Origin: Ancylomarina sp048268005
GTDB lineage: Bacteria > Bacteroidota > Bacteroidia > Bacteroidales > Marinifilaceae
Length of the DNA: 64,000 nucleotides
NCBI GenBank assembly: GCA_048268005.1
Contig: JBLWWJ010000005.1
Location: 248,001 to 312,000, forward strand
Direction of reading: 5' to 3'
The stretch's first letter is position 1; each line of letters opens with the position of its first letter. The notes under the pieces were generated by a model, which had not been told where the DNA came from, made no database searches, and saw nothing but the letters and a program-made list of their open reading frames with translations. Both the position numbers and the translations under genes were made by a program. Below are positions 17,969 to 26,937 of the stretch, in pieces.

Positions 17969-19240
17969 TTACTTATGCATATCTTTTGCTGCACTTAAAG
18001 CTTTCTCTAAAGTTATGTTAGGAATATGATCAGGTATCTTTCTATTATGACATCCAAGACATGAATACTCAAGAGCTAGTGAAGCGGGTCTGGTTTCATC
18101 ATCACGAACCCATTTACCATCTTCAGTAAACATAGACTCATCCTTAACTGTAATTTTCATTAAGTGCGAACGAACATCACCTTCGTATCCACTATCACCT
18201 GTTTTTGCACCAGATTTAGCAGCAAGTGGCATATGACAGTCAATACAGTTAGCTAAAGCACTATGATTAGTAGTTTCTGTTTGAGTGCTATGACAGGATG
18301 TACATGTTTTTCTAATACCATCACCATTCCAAATAACACGTTTATGAGGGTCGTGACAAGTAGTACAACTCATTCCACCATCGATATGCTTAGTTGTTGT
18401 AAGCTCATCCCACTGCTCATGGTGCTTAATAAATCCACCACTTGCATTAATAGGACTCTTGTAATCTCTGTTATGGCATGTACCGCATAAGAAGTTAACA
18501 TCATTACCAGCAGGGTCAGGCTTTTGAACAACACCATCAATTTCTAATCCATCAATTCCAATGTGAGCAAATTCGTATACCTTGTCGATATTTAATTTAG
18601 TTGGTCCTTCGATATGCGCGCTTCCTGGTCCGTGACACGACTCACAACCAATACCACTTTCAGTAAAGTTTCCTAGGCCTTCAACACCAGCAAGCCAGGT
18701 TCCTTCTGTGGTTCCACCTGTAGTATGACATTTAAAACAACTATAGTTATATGTCTTCTTATCAACTGGGTGATAGTTTGACCAACCATGGTCTTCGCCA
18801 CCAAAAAAATTAAATTGATTGTGTCCCATACCAGGACTAAATTGGCTGTCTTTAGTTCCAATAATTTCACCGTCAACACCAACGAATCTAACTTTCCAAC
18901 CATATCCACCAACTACACCTGCAATATTATCCCATGTTACATTACCATCAGTTAAATTAGTTAACCAGGCAGACTGAAAATTATCAGCTTCATCAGGATA
19001 AACGGGACCTAGGCTACCAGGAGTAACAGAAAATTTGTAAGGATGACCTGAGTCTTTCCAATCAGCAAAATGATCGGAGTGACATGTTTTACATGATTCA
19101 GATCCTACATAAGATAGTTCACTGGGATCTGGTATTGGATTAATATCAATATCATCATCGTCGTCGCTACAACTTGTAAAGCCAAGTCCAAAGACAAACA
19201 TACAAGCGATCATATAGGAAATATAATTTCTAGATTTCAT
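17969..19240 (-). CDS. eight-heme c-type cytochrome lipoprotein
   Basis: A 423-residue exported protein. The N-terminus is a lipoprotein signal (GLGFTSC) followed by an Asp-rich stretch. Eight CxxCH haem-attachment motifs are visible in order: CKTCH, CFKCH, CESCH, CGTCH, CTTCH, CTSCH, CIDCH and CLGCH. Pair spacing resembles cytochrome c554/HAO-like multihaem folds. No CxxCK motif of octahaem tetrathionate or nitrite reductases is present, so an electron-transfer or unassigned terminal-reductase role is more likely. It is linked to the NapH/NosR-like protein downstream and to a NarL-type two-component system upstream; two TACGTA palindromes precede it. Substrate unknown. Confidence 0.88.
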   Translation of the reverse strand: MKSRNYISYMIACMFVFGLGFTSCSDDDDDIDINPIPDPSELSYVGSESCKTCHSDHFADWKDSGHPYKFSVTPGSLGPVYPDEADNFQSAWLTNLTDGNVTWDNIAGVVGGYGWKVRFVGVDGEIIGTKDSQFSPGMGHNQFNFFGGEDHGWSNYHPVDKKTYNYSCFKCHTTGGTTEGTWLAGVEGLGNFTESGIGCESCHGPGSAHIEGPTKLNIDKVYEFAHIGIDGLEIDGVVQKPDPAGNDVNFLCGTCHNRDYKSPINASGGFIKHHEQWDELTTTKHIDGGMSCTTCHDPHKRVIWNGDGIRKTCTSCHSTQTETTNHSALANCIDCHMPLAAKSGAKTGDSGYEGDVRSHLMKITVKDESMFTEDGKWVRDDETRPASLALEYSCLGCHNRKIPDHIPNITLEKALSAAKDMHK

Positions 19241-19311
19241 AACAGCAGGGTTTAGGTTTATTTCGATGATATAAACTTAGGGCTTCTGTTATTTATGTAC
19301 AATCGCAAGTT

Positions 19312-19344
19312 TTACGTAATTCGTATACCACAAACTACGTAGTT
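19312..19344. promoter_or_regulatory. paired TACGTA palindromes upstream of the cytochrome gene
   Basis: TTACGTAA (19312-19319) and the perfect 12-bp palindrome AACTACGTAGTT (19333-19344) share the core TACGTA, with centres 23 bases apart, about two helical turns. They lie about 70-105 bases upstream of the cytochrome start codon and just after the NarL-type regulator gene. NarL-family regulators bind heptamers beginning TAC in inverted pairs, so these are candidate operators; this is inference. Confidence 0.45.
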
Positions 19345-19346
19345 CG

Positions 19347-19997
19347 CTACAAATCAATCATATTATGCTTGATTGCAAAACGTACCAATGCAACTGCTGA
19401 TTTAAGATTCAACTTTTGCATTAAATTTCTTCTATGTGTCTCAACGGTTCTTAGACTAATATTTAATTCATCCGAAACCTGATGATTTGAGAGGTCATTG
19501 GCAAGCAATTTAATGATTTCAATTTCTCTTTTGGTCAAATTCTGTTCGGGCTTTTCATCTTCTATATCTTTCACAGAATTATCAAGCATCTCATCGAGCA
19601 TAAGTGCTGAGATTCTGTTTCCCAGATGTTTTTTCCCTGATTTAACGGCATTTATAGCAGTCAACAACTCTTCTTTCTTAGAATTCTTCAATAAATAACC
19701 GTCAGCTCCCGCTTTCATCACTTGTAGAACATATTCCTTCGACTCATGTTGAGTAAGCATTAAAATTTTAGTATCCTGATATTCTTTTTTTATTGACTTG
19801 GTGGCTTCTATTCCATTAAGCTCTGGCATGGAGATATCCATTAACACAATATCCGGCTTAAGACTCTGTACTTTTTCAATGGCTTCTATCCCATTATTTG
19901 CCTCACCCACTATCTTAATATCCTTTTCTTTAACTAACATGGCCTTAATACCATCAATAATAATCTCATGATCGTCAACTAATAAAATTGTTTGCAT
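19347..19997 (-). CDS. NarL/FixJ-family response regulator
   Basis: A 216-residue transcription factor: receiver domain (about 1-120) with phospho-acceptor Asp54 in DIVLMDISMPE, acidic pair D8-D9 and a conserved Lys in GYLLKNS, then a LuxR-type helix-turn-helix (about 150-212, LTKREIEIIKLLANDLSNHQ). It is co-transcribed with the HisKA_3 kinase gene, 6 bases downstream of it, which fits the usual pairing of NarX-like kinases and NarL-like regulators. The eight-heme cytochrome gene directly downstream is the most likely target. Confidence 0.92.
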   Translation of the reverse strand: MQTILLVDDHEIIIDGIKAMLVKEKDIKIVGEANNGIEAIEKVQSLKPDIVLMDISMPELNGIEATKSIKKEYQDTKILMLTQHESKEYVLQVMKAGADGYLLKNSKKEELLTAINAVKSGKKHLGNRISALMLDEMLDNSVKDIEDEKPEQNLTKREIEIIKLLANDLSNHQVSDELNISLRTVETHRRNLMQKLNLKSAVALVRFAIKHNMIDL

Positions 19998-20003
19998 ATC
20001 AAA

Positions 20004-21803
20004 CTAGTTTAAGGGGATTTCAATTAATACTTCAGTTCCACTTCCTTTTTCTGAACTCAATGAAAATAAACCATCAAAAGCGGCAATTCGTTCCTTCATA
20101 CTAATCAAGCCAATGCCTCGATTAGTCGTCTCCATTATTTTTGCCTCATAATCAAAACCGACACCATCATCAACAATTATTAGCGAAACAAAGCCTTCAT
20201 TTTTAATTAATTGAATATGAGTCTCACTTGCATGTGCATGTTTTAATATGTTATTAGTCGTTTCCTGTACGATTCGATAGAGTACGTTTTCTATTTTCTC
20301 ATCCAATCTGCTATTTACATTAAATTTTGTGAATTTAAAAAGTCCAGTATATTGCTTATTTAATTCATCTGTCAGATTTTCGATTGCAACTGCAAGTCCA
20401 AAATCTTTTAATAAAATGGGCACTAAATCGTGAGCAATACTTTTCGACTCATTTATGGCCTCATCTATTTTATCTTGAATTGTATTAATATGTTGATTCA
20501 ATTCGCCATTTTTCTTTAAATCTGTTGGAAAGTTATTATCAAGATAATAGGATATTCCTGTAAGAATTACCCCCAAGCCATCATGTATATCTCGAGCAAT
20601 GCGTAATCGTTCTTTTTCCTGAGCTTCATTAATATCAATTAAATGCTTTTTTCGGATTCTTTCAATTTGATTAGTCATCTCCTTTTGCTCTCGTATATCC
20701 CGGGCAACATACACCACTCCGACCAATTCTCCATTTTTATTTTTTAGGGTTGAGCAAGAAAACAATACTGGAATTCGATCCTCATTACTGGCCACATACA
20801 CTCTCTCTTCATTGCAGTCACAGTCTTTTTCACAAAGACAACCAACATTGGAATCTCTTAGTTTATTATCTTTTCCGATTAATATTTGGTTGATATGTTT
20901 TCCTATAAGATCCTCTTTTGTGTAGAGTAATAAATTTCTACTAGCAGTATTACTTAAGTTTATATGACCTTTAATATCAGTTACAATAATAGATTCTGAC
21001 ATACTTTTCAGAATATTATTAAGATAATTTTTGGAGACCGTGGTTTTTTTTAAATCATCCACCATTAGATTAAACGACTCTCCCAGTATTTCAAGTTCAT
21101 CGTTTGTTTTCATATAAGTATTGACAGACAAGTCGCCTTTGGAAATTCTCTTTGTACCTTGCACAAGTTCATTTAAAGGACGTGTGATTCGTTTAATAAA
21201 CTTAGCAACGGATACATATCCTACAATAGTAATCAGAACTAAAAGAAAGAGAATCGTGATTGTACAATGAACTGCAGCAGTGGAATTTATTTCAATATAC
21301 TCATCAATTTCATGCTTCGTTTCATTTAATAAGGATTCAATTTCTTTGTCTACCTGTACTAGCATTAAATTAATCTGTTCTACTAATTCCTGATGGGTTG
21401 ATGTGTTAACACCAATAATATGAGATTTGGTGATGATGTGTTCAAAACGATCCAGATAGTTATCAAATCCAGAAAACAAGGCTTTATTATGAGAACTTGA
21501 CAATAGCTTATTGCAATAAATTAACGTGTTTCTTGCAGAATCCAACTTATTATTAAAATCTTCTAAATCGGATTCTTTGTGAAACAGCATATAGGTGTAA
21601 GCAGGCGTAATGGTTTTATTGAAGGAATCACGAAGATCATGAACAGCATCCAATTCGATATATTCAAAAACAATTTTTTCTGAGGTCCTATTTAATACCC
21701 TAATACTTATTAGACCAGCTATTCCTATCAGAATAATAAACAGAATAAGGAGGGTGAGTTTTTGGGAAAGACGGCTCCCTATTTTGTGCTTTGCTTGTTC
21801 CAT
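20004..21803 (-). CDS. membrane-bound HisKA_3 sensor histidine kinase with Cys-rich PAS domain
   Basis: About 599 residues. Two membrane helices (about 15-37 and 186-206) enclose an extracytoplasmic helical sensor region; then HAMP (about 207-260), PAS (about 262-385), HisKA_3 with phospho-acceptor His407 in RIARDIHDGLG, and HATPase_c with DDGVGFD and NRGIGLISMKER. The PAS domain contains a Cys cluster, GCLCEKDCDC, that could bind a metal or FeS centre or sense redox state. The overall plan is that of NarX-type kinases. It pairs with the regulator gene 6 bases downstream. Start is the ATG at 21803 rather than the TTG one codon earlier. Confidence 0.9.
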   Translation of the reverse strand: MEQAKHKIGSRLSQKLTLLILFIILIGIAGLISIRVLNRTSEKIVFEYIELDAVHDLRDSFNKTITPAYTYMLFHKESDLEDFNNKLDSARNTLIYCNKLLSSSHNKALFSGFDNYLDRFEHIITKSHIIGVNTSTHQELVEQINLMLVQVDKEIESLLNETKHEIDEYIEINSTAAVHCTITILFLLVLITIVGYVSVAKFIKRITRPLNELVQGTKRISKGDLSVNTYMKTNDELEILGESFNLMVDDLKKTTVSKNYLNNILKSMSESIIVTDIKGHINLSNTASRNLLLYTKEDLIGKHINQILIGKDNKLRDSNVGCLCEKDCDCNEERVYVASNEDRIPVLFSCSTLKNKNGELVGVVYVARDIREQKEMTNQIERIRKKHLIDINEAQEKERLRIARDIHDGLGVILTGISYYLDNNFPTDLKKNGELNQHINTIQDKIDEAINESKSIAHDLVPILLKDFGLAVAIENLTDELNKQYTGLFKFTKFNVNSRLDEKIENVLYRIVQETTNNILKHAHASETHIQLIKNEGFVSLIIVDDGVGFDYEAKIMETTNRGIGLISMKERIAAFDGLFSLSSEKGSGTEVLIEIPLN

Positions 21804-21961
21804 CAATGTCGTTAGTTAATTAAGAGAGAACCGTAAACTGGGGACCGGTTTTCATCATAGATTAGATTTTAGTCTGAAAAACAAATAAGTTGATTAATCC
21901 CTTCTAAGATAATAATCATTTAGAAGTTCAACTGATTTAAACAAACTAATTCAAGTTCAAA

Positions 21962-22633
21962 CTATTGCAACCATCCATTATTCTCTCTTTCATGTCCTAT
22001 ACTCGACTCATAGCCATGACCAGGATAAATCAAGGTATTATCTGGTAGTATCATCAACTTCGTTTTAATGCTAGTTAGCTCCATTTGAGTATACATCTCG
22101 TCCTCCTCATCGGTACTTCCAGGGGTATTGCCTATACCTTCTTTTTGCAATGTATCTCCAGTAATTAGAATATCTGCAATGTGCAGAGCAATACTCCCCA
22201 TTGTGTGTCCTGGGATATGGTAAACCTTCAAACTCTCAAAGCCTGAAATTTTGGGAATGTCAGTCTCTTCAAAAAATGAAATCTCGATCTTATTCCGATA
22301 CTTATAAGCCTCCTTACTGTGAGCATATATGGACACCTTGTAAAGATTCTTGTAATGGGAATTCCCACCCACATGGTCACCATGACCGTGAGTATTAAAA
22401 ATAGCCTGAACATTCAGCTGATTCTTACTTATAAAATCCTCTATTTGCTGATCGACTTTACCCGGATCCACAATTAGAGCATCACGCGTATTGACATTAT
22501 ATAAAACATAGCTATTTTGCCAAAAGCCATTACCATGATCAATATCAATCATTTGTATTTCATAAGGCTCTCCGGCAAATAAATTCATCCCTAAAATTAG
22601 GCCAAATAAAAGACTTGCAATCCGTTTCTTCAT
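21962..22633 (-). CDS. secreted metallo-beta-lactamase-fold hydrolase
   Basis: About 223 residues with a signal peptide, so periplasmic or secreted. The zinc-ligand motif HGHGDHVGG (residues about 81-89), the later His in HIPGHTMGS, the bridging Asp in ITGDTLQ and the final PGHG show a complete glyoxalase II-like metallo-beta-lactamase-fold active site. The family hydrolyses thioesters, lactones or similar substrates; nothing here fixes the substrate. It is divergent from the downstream plus-strand kinase gene. The ATG at 22633 (MKKRIASLL) directly precedes the signal peptide. Confidence 0.85.
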   Translation of the reverse strand: MKKRIASLLFGLILGMNLFAGEPYEIQMIDIDHGNGFWQNSYVLYNVNTRDALIVDPGKVDQQIEDFISKNQLNVQAIFNTHGHGDHVGGNSHYKNLYKVSIYAHSKEAYKYRNKIEISFFEETDIPKISGFESLKVYHIPGHTMGSIALHIADILITGDTLQKEGIGNTPGSTDEEDEMYTQMELTSIKTKLMILPDNTLIYPGHGYESSIGHERENNGWLQ

Positions 22634-22855
22634 GCTAGATATTTTAATAAAGAATAAATAATCTAAGTATTTCACTTATAGTAAATATAACAAGGAAATA
22701 TGAAATGATACACAATATTACCTCACTGAAAAATTATAATGTAGCATCATAATGAAATATAACAATCCCATTTTTTAACATATACATTATTTCTTATGCT
22801 AATTATTTATTATATTACTAATTATTTAACAACCATTTTATAAATTCCAAATAAG

Positions 22856-25750
22856 ATGAATGTACGTACTCAATCGGACCTAATCAATACGAATTCATCC
22901 AAATTAGCTGATACAGTGCGTTTACTTTTTGAAAATACTGCCTCAGAATATGGTGAGGAATATTTTAGACAAATGGTTCTTCAATTGGCTGATTCACTCG
23001 GTGCAGATTATGCTTTCATTGGGGAACTTGACAAAGATGAAGCCAAGACAATCAACACGTTAGCATTTTATCAAAGAGGAAAAATCCTTCAAAATATAAC
23101 TTATAAACTTGCCAATACCCCCTGCGAAAATGTTGTTGATAAAAGTCCCTGTTTGTTCGCCCATAATGTAGCTGAGCAATTCCCTCAGGATGACTTCCTT
23201 AGCGAAAACAGCATCAAAGCCTATTTGGGAGTTCCACTTTTCAATTCAGGAAATGAAGCCATTGGTTTAATAGTCTGTATGTTTAAACAGACCATACAAT
23301 CACCACAATTTGTAAAGGATGTTATTCAAGTTTTTTCCTCTAGAATTTCAACCGAAATTGAACGTATGCACCTAGAGGATAAACTTCGAAAAAGTGAGAA
23401 TCGATTTCGCCATATTGCCGAAAATTCAGCAGCTTGGATCTGGGAAGTAGATCAAATGGGTAAGTATACCTACACAAGTAATAAGATACATGAAATTCTA
23501 GGCTATCATCCCTCTGAGCTTATAGGTGAAAAATATTTTTATGATTTCTACCCACAATTGAATTTGGAGGATTATAAAAAAATTATATTCTCTTCTTTCC
23601 AAGATAAAAAGAAGGTTAACGGCTTTGAAAATAAGAAAATTAATAAAAATGGTGAAACTGTTTGGTTTAAAACCTCTGGTGTTCCAATCATCAGCCACTC
23701 AGGAGAATTATTAGGCTACAGAGGTACATCTATTGATATAAGTGAGCAAAAAAGAACTGAAATCCAGGTAATAAAGCAAAATGAGTTTCTAACAACGCTT
23801 ATAAATACACTTAATTACCCTTTTCATATCATTAATGTAAATGACTATAGCATAGCCCATTTAAACTCTTTGAAAACAATTGCTAATAAGGATACGAAAT
23901 CAACATGTTACAAAATCAGTCATAATAGAGAAACCCCATGTTCTGGGAATGAGCATCCATGCCCTCTTAAAACAGTATTAAAAACCGGAAAATCACTCGT
24001 TGTTGAGCACAACCATATTAATGAGAATGGAGATTATTATCCTTGCGAGGTGCATTGCCATCCCATCTTCGATAAAGAAGGGAATGTCTCTCAAGTAATT
24101 GAATACAGCATCGACAAATCTGAAAATGAAGCAGCTAACAGAGTAATCACCGAAAGAGTTAAAGAATTACAATGCCTACACCAACTAACTCAAGCTTTAG
24201 AAAAACACAAAAGTAATCCGGATGCAAACTTTAGTGATGTAGTCGATATTATTCCTGAAGGATTTCAATACCCAAAAAAAACGAGCTGCTCTATTTTATT
24301 TTATGGAACCGAGTATAAAACAGCAAATTTCCAATCAAGTAACTGGATACTGACAAGTCCCTTATACAATGGAAAGAAATTGATTGGTCGAATTAAGATC
24401 TGTTACAATCAAAAATTAGATACTGATCCTTTTATAGAGGAAGAAAAAGAATTACTCGAAACAATTGCCCAACAGTTATCTGCCTTTATCGAACAGCAAC
24501 ACAATGAAAAACTCAGAGACGTAATTTACAAAATTTCTGAGGCATCAAATACAACAGATAATCTTCCTGAATTAATTGATTTAATCCACAAGCAATTGAC
24601 GCATCTGATCGATACCAGTAATTTCTACGTCGCTCTGTACAACGAACAAAATGATTATTTCTCAGTCCCTTATTCTATTGATCAGGAAGTCGACATACCA
24701 TCCTTCCCTGCTGGGAAGAGTCTCACTAAATATGTCATACAAAAACAATCTTCATTATTAGTAACGAGTAATATATTAGACAAGCTTGAGAGTAATGGGG
24801 AAGTTATTTCTGTCGGGAAGCCTTCTAAAGTCTGGCTAGGCGTTCCTCTAATTCTCAAGGATAAAGCGATTGGAGTTATATCCGTACAAAACTATCAGGA
24901 CGAGAATGCATACGATCAAAAAGATCTTGAAATATTGGAATTTGTTTCCCATCAAATTAGTATTTCTGTTCAGAGAAAAATGGTAGAAGATGATCTAAAA
25001 AAGGCTCTAATAAAGGCACAGGAGTCGGATCAATTGAAAACAGCCTTCCTTTCTGCTATTTCTCATGAATTACGTACCCCCTTAAATGCTATTATAGGTT
25101 TTTCTGAATTAATAAGCAATGAGTGGAACAAGGAACAAACTATTGAGTTTTCAAAATTAATCAATCAAAGTGGTCGGAATCTTTTGAGTATAGTTGACAA
25201 CATACTAAGCATAACACAACTAGAAGGTCAAAATATCAGAATTAATCAAACCAAACTTCAAGTGCAAGCGTTTTGCTTAAACTTATTGAACAAAATCCGC
25301 AATGAAAATGATCAAGATAAACTCCAAAAACTAACTATTAATTTTAAACCGTCAGTAAGTCATCAAGATCTATGGATTTTAACTGATCAGGATAAACTAT
25401 ACCAAATACTCTATAACCTACTCAACAATGCTGTAAAATTCACACCGAAGGGTGAAATTATAGTGGCATACTTGGTAGAAAACAGAGAAAACAAATCCTT
25501 CATCAAATTCTCAATAAAGGACTCAGGCATTGGTATTTCACAAAAGAACAAAGATCTTATTTTTAATCTCTTCAGACAAGAAGATGATTCTCAATCCAGA
25601 AAATTTGGAGGGATTGGTATCGGCTTATCAATAGCAAAAAAATACACCGAACTGCTTCATGGGCATATCGAGGTCGAGTCAGAATTAGGTAAAGGCTCTG
25701 AATTTACGGTTTGGATTCCATTAGAACCTAATCTTATACCATCAAATTAA
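22856..25750 (+). CDS. GAF/PAS soluble sensor histidine kinase with Cys-containing PAS domain
   Basis: A 964-residue cytoplasmic kinase without membrane helices. Order: GAF (about 20-180), PAS (about 185-305), a second PAS (about 310-430), a GAF-like part (about 440-560), GAF (about 570-705), HisKA with His737 in FLSAISHELRTPLNA, and HATPase_c with NNAVKF, DSGIGIS and GGIGIGLSIAKK. The second PAS carries many Cys and His residues (TCYKISH, TPCSGNEHPCPL, YYPCEVHCHP), suggesting haem, metal or redox sensing. No response regulator is adjacent. It is the second large orphan GAF/PAS kinase in the region but is not a close duplicate of the first. Confidence 0.9.
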   Translation: MNVRTQSDLINTNSSKLADTVRLLFENTASEYGEEYFRQMVLQLADSLGADYAFIGELDKDEAKTINTLAFYQRGKILQNITYKLANTPCENVVDKSPCLFAHNVAEQFPQDDFLSENSIKAYLGVPLFNSGNEAIGLIVCMFKQTIQSPQFVKDVIQVFSSRISTEIERMHLEDKLRKSENRFRHIAENSAAWIWEVDQMGKYTYTSNKIHEILGYHPSELIGEKYFYDFYPQLNLEDYKKIIFSSFQDKKKVNGFENKKINKNGETVWFKTSGVPIISHSGELLGYRGTSIDISEQKRTEIQVIKQNEFLTTLINTLNYPFHIINVNDYSIAHLNSLKTIANKDTKSTCYKISHNRETPCSGNEHPCPLKTVLKTGKSLVVEHNHINENGDYYPCEVHCHPIFDKEGNVSQVIEYSIDKSENEAANRVITERVKELQCLHQLTQALEKHKSNPDANFSDVVDIIPEGFQYPKKTSCSILFYGTEYKTANFQSSNWILTSPLYNGKKLIGRIKICYNQKLDTDPFIEEEKELLETIAQQLSAFIEQQHNEKLRDVIYKISEASNTTDNLPELIDLIHKQLTHLIDTSNFYVALYNEQNDYFSVPYSIDQEVDIPSFPAGKSLTKYVIQKQSSLLVTSNILDKLESNGEVISVGKPSKVWLGVPLILKDKAIGVISVQNYQDENAYDQKDLEILEFVSHQISISVQRKMVEDDLKKALIKAQESDQLKTAFLSAISHELRTPLNAIIGFSELISNEWNKEQTIEFSKLINQSGRNLLSIVDNILSITQLEGQNIRINQTKLQVQAFCLNLLNKIRNENDQDKLQKLTINFKPSVSHQDLWILTDQDKLYQILYNLLNNAVKFTPKGEIIVAYLVENRENKSFIKFSIKDSGIGISQKNKDLIFNLFRQEDDSQSRKFGGIGIGLSIAKKYTELLHGHIEVESELGKGSEFTVWIPLEPNLIPSN

Positions 25751-25774
25751 TGATACTCTTTCTTAAGTATCATT
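25749..25774. terminator. stem-loop between convergent genes
   Basis: Stem AATGATACT / AGTATCATT (25749-25757 with 25766-25774), 8-nt loop, overlapping the kinase stop codon and lying before the end of the convergent nuclease gene. No long T-run follows. Confidence 0.55.
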
Positions 25775-25810
25775 GGATAAGAGCTTGTCAAAAACATCTA
25801 ATCATACAAC

Positions 25811-26665
25811 TTAAATACAAATATCCATAAGTTCCTGATGCAATGCCATTTGTTTTTTCTTAGTCAGATTTAATTTTTCCAAATGTGACATATCGTTCAA
25901 AAGTTGAGCACAAGTCACAATACCTTGTTTCATCAGAACCTGTTTTTCCTTTCTTGTTAGTTTGTGCAAAATAGTCAGGGGATATAATTTCAAATCTTCC
26001 ACGAGAAACTTTAAACCCTTATTTTGGGGATAATCCCAGGCTAAAAGATGCAAGTCGTTGTATTTGGCATAACGAATTGAATCAGCTGTAAAACGTGTAT
26101 TGGTCACCACCCAACCCTTAAAAGCCAAATCTTGATATTCAGGCATTTTTTGTCGCTTGCGAACAATATCATTCACCCGGGAACGCACATATAAGGGCAC
26201 TTGAACACTCACTTGCTTCCCCTGGTCTTTATGATATTTACACTCAACCAAATTCTGAACACCCTCTTTATTGGCAATAACATCCATTTCGTGAGTCACA
26301 GAATAACCATCAAGCACGACGCCTACTTCAATATCACACCCTTGCTTTTCAAATAACTGACCAATGAACTGCTCAAATGGGTAACCCGTTGGTCCTAAGG
26401 CGAAAATGGCCTCTTTCAACCGATATCTCATGGCCGAATGTGCCCTTTCACGGCGCAAAATCTTAAAAGCACGTGAATAAATTTGCTTGGTTGTGACTCC
26501 AGAAAATATCCAATCCTCTATATCCTTAATTATCATTGAAACCGTCTCTTTTTCAGCTCCAGCATTATGAAGTGATTGTTTCAATTTTTCAATAGCAAAA
26601 GGTTCAAATTCACCAGATGCCTTTCTAACAAGAAGAAGTTTGTTTTGTGAAGATGTTGTATTCAT
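25811..26665 (-). CDS. ATP-cone / Mrr-like restriction-endonuclease fusion protein
   Basis: About 284 residues, cytoplasmic. The N-terminal 90 residues form an ATP-cone (VRKASGEFEPFAIEKLKQSL), the nucleotide-sensing module known from ribonucleotide reductases and NrdR. Residues about 100-215 are a PD-(D/E)xK nuclease of the Mrr family: EMDVIANKEGVQNLVECKYH supplies the Asp and the ECK triad. The C-terminus is helical (KLTRKEKQVLMKQGIVTCAQLL), like a helix-hairpin DNA-binding tail. No methyltransferase or specificity subunit is nearby, so it is not a classical restriction system; a nucleotide-gated nuclease or repair role is possible. The ATG at 26665 is preferred to a TTG 17 codons earlier. 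Confidence 0.8.
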   Translation of the reverse strand: MNTTSSQNKLLLVRKASGEFEPFAIEKLKQSLHNAGAEKETVSMIIKDIEDWIFSGVTTKQIYSRAFKILRRERAHSAMRYRLKEAIFALGPTGYPFEQFIGQLFEKQGCDIEVGVVLDGYSVTHEMDVIANKEGVQNLVECKYHKDQGKQVSVQVPLYVRSRVNDIVRKRQKMPEYQDLAFKGWVVTNTRFTADSIRYAKYNDLHLLAWDYPQNKGLKFLVEDLKLYPLTILHKLTRKEKQVLMKQGIVTCAQLLNDMSHLEKLNLTKKKQMALHQELMDICI

Positions 26666-26937
26666 ATAACTGGGACTGATATAGTTCTGATTCGCTAACT
26701 TTGTTTTTTTAACCAATTTAAAAGCTAATTAATGCAAGCATGATCTAAACTTACATAATCTTTTGATTAATTGATCCACACAAGTCTTTTAATTATCATC
26801 TATCTTACTTTACAAATTCTGAGGAAAAAATATAAATTTCTCCTGAAATACATACAAAAAACTACACATCAGAATGTATGGAACTAAAAGGTCATTAAAA
26901 ATCATTTTATTGATCTACTGCTTTGTGGGTGGATATT

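Noticed and set aside
17969..19240. Octahaem tetrathionate reductase or nitrite reductase
   Set aside because: All eight haem motifs are CxxCH; the CxxCK catalytic haem motif typical of those enzymes is absent.
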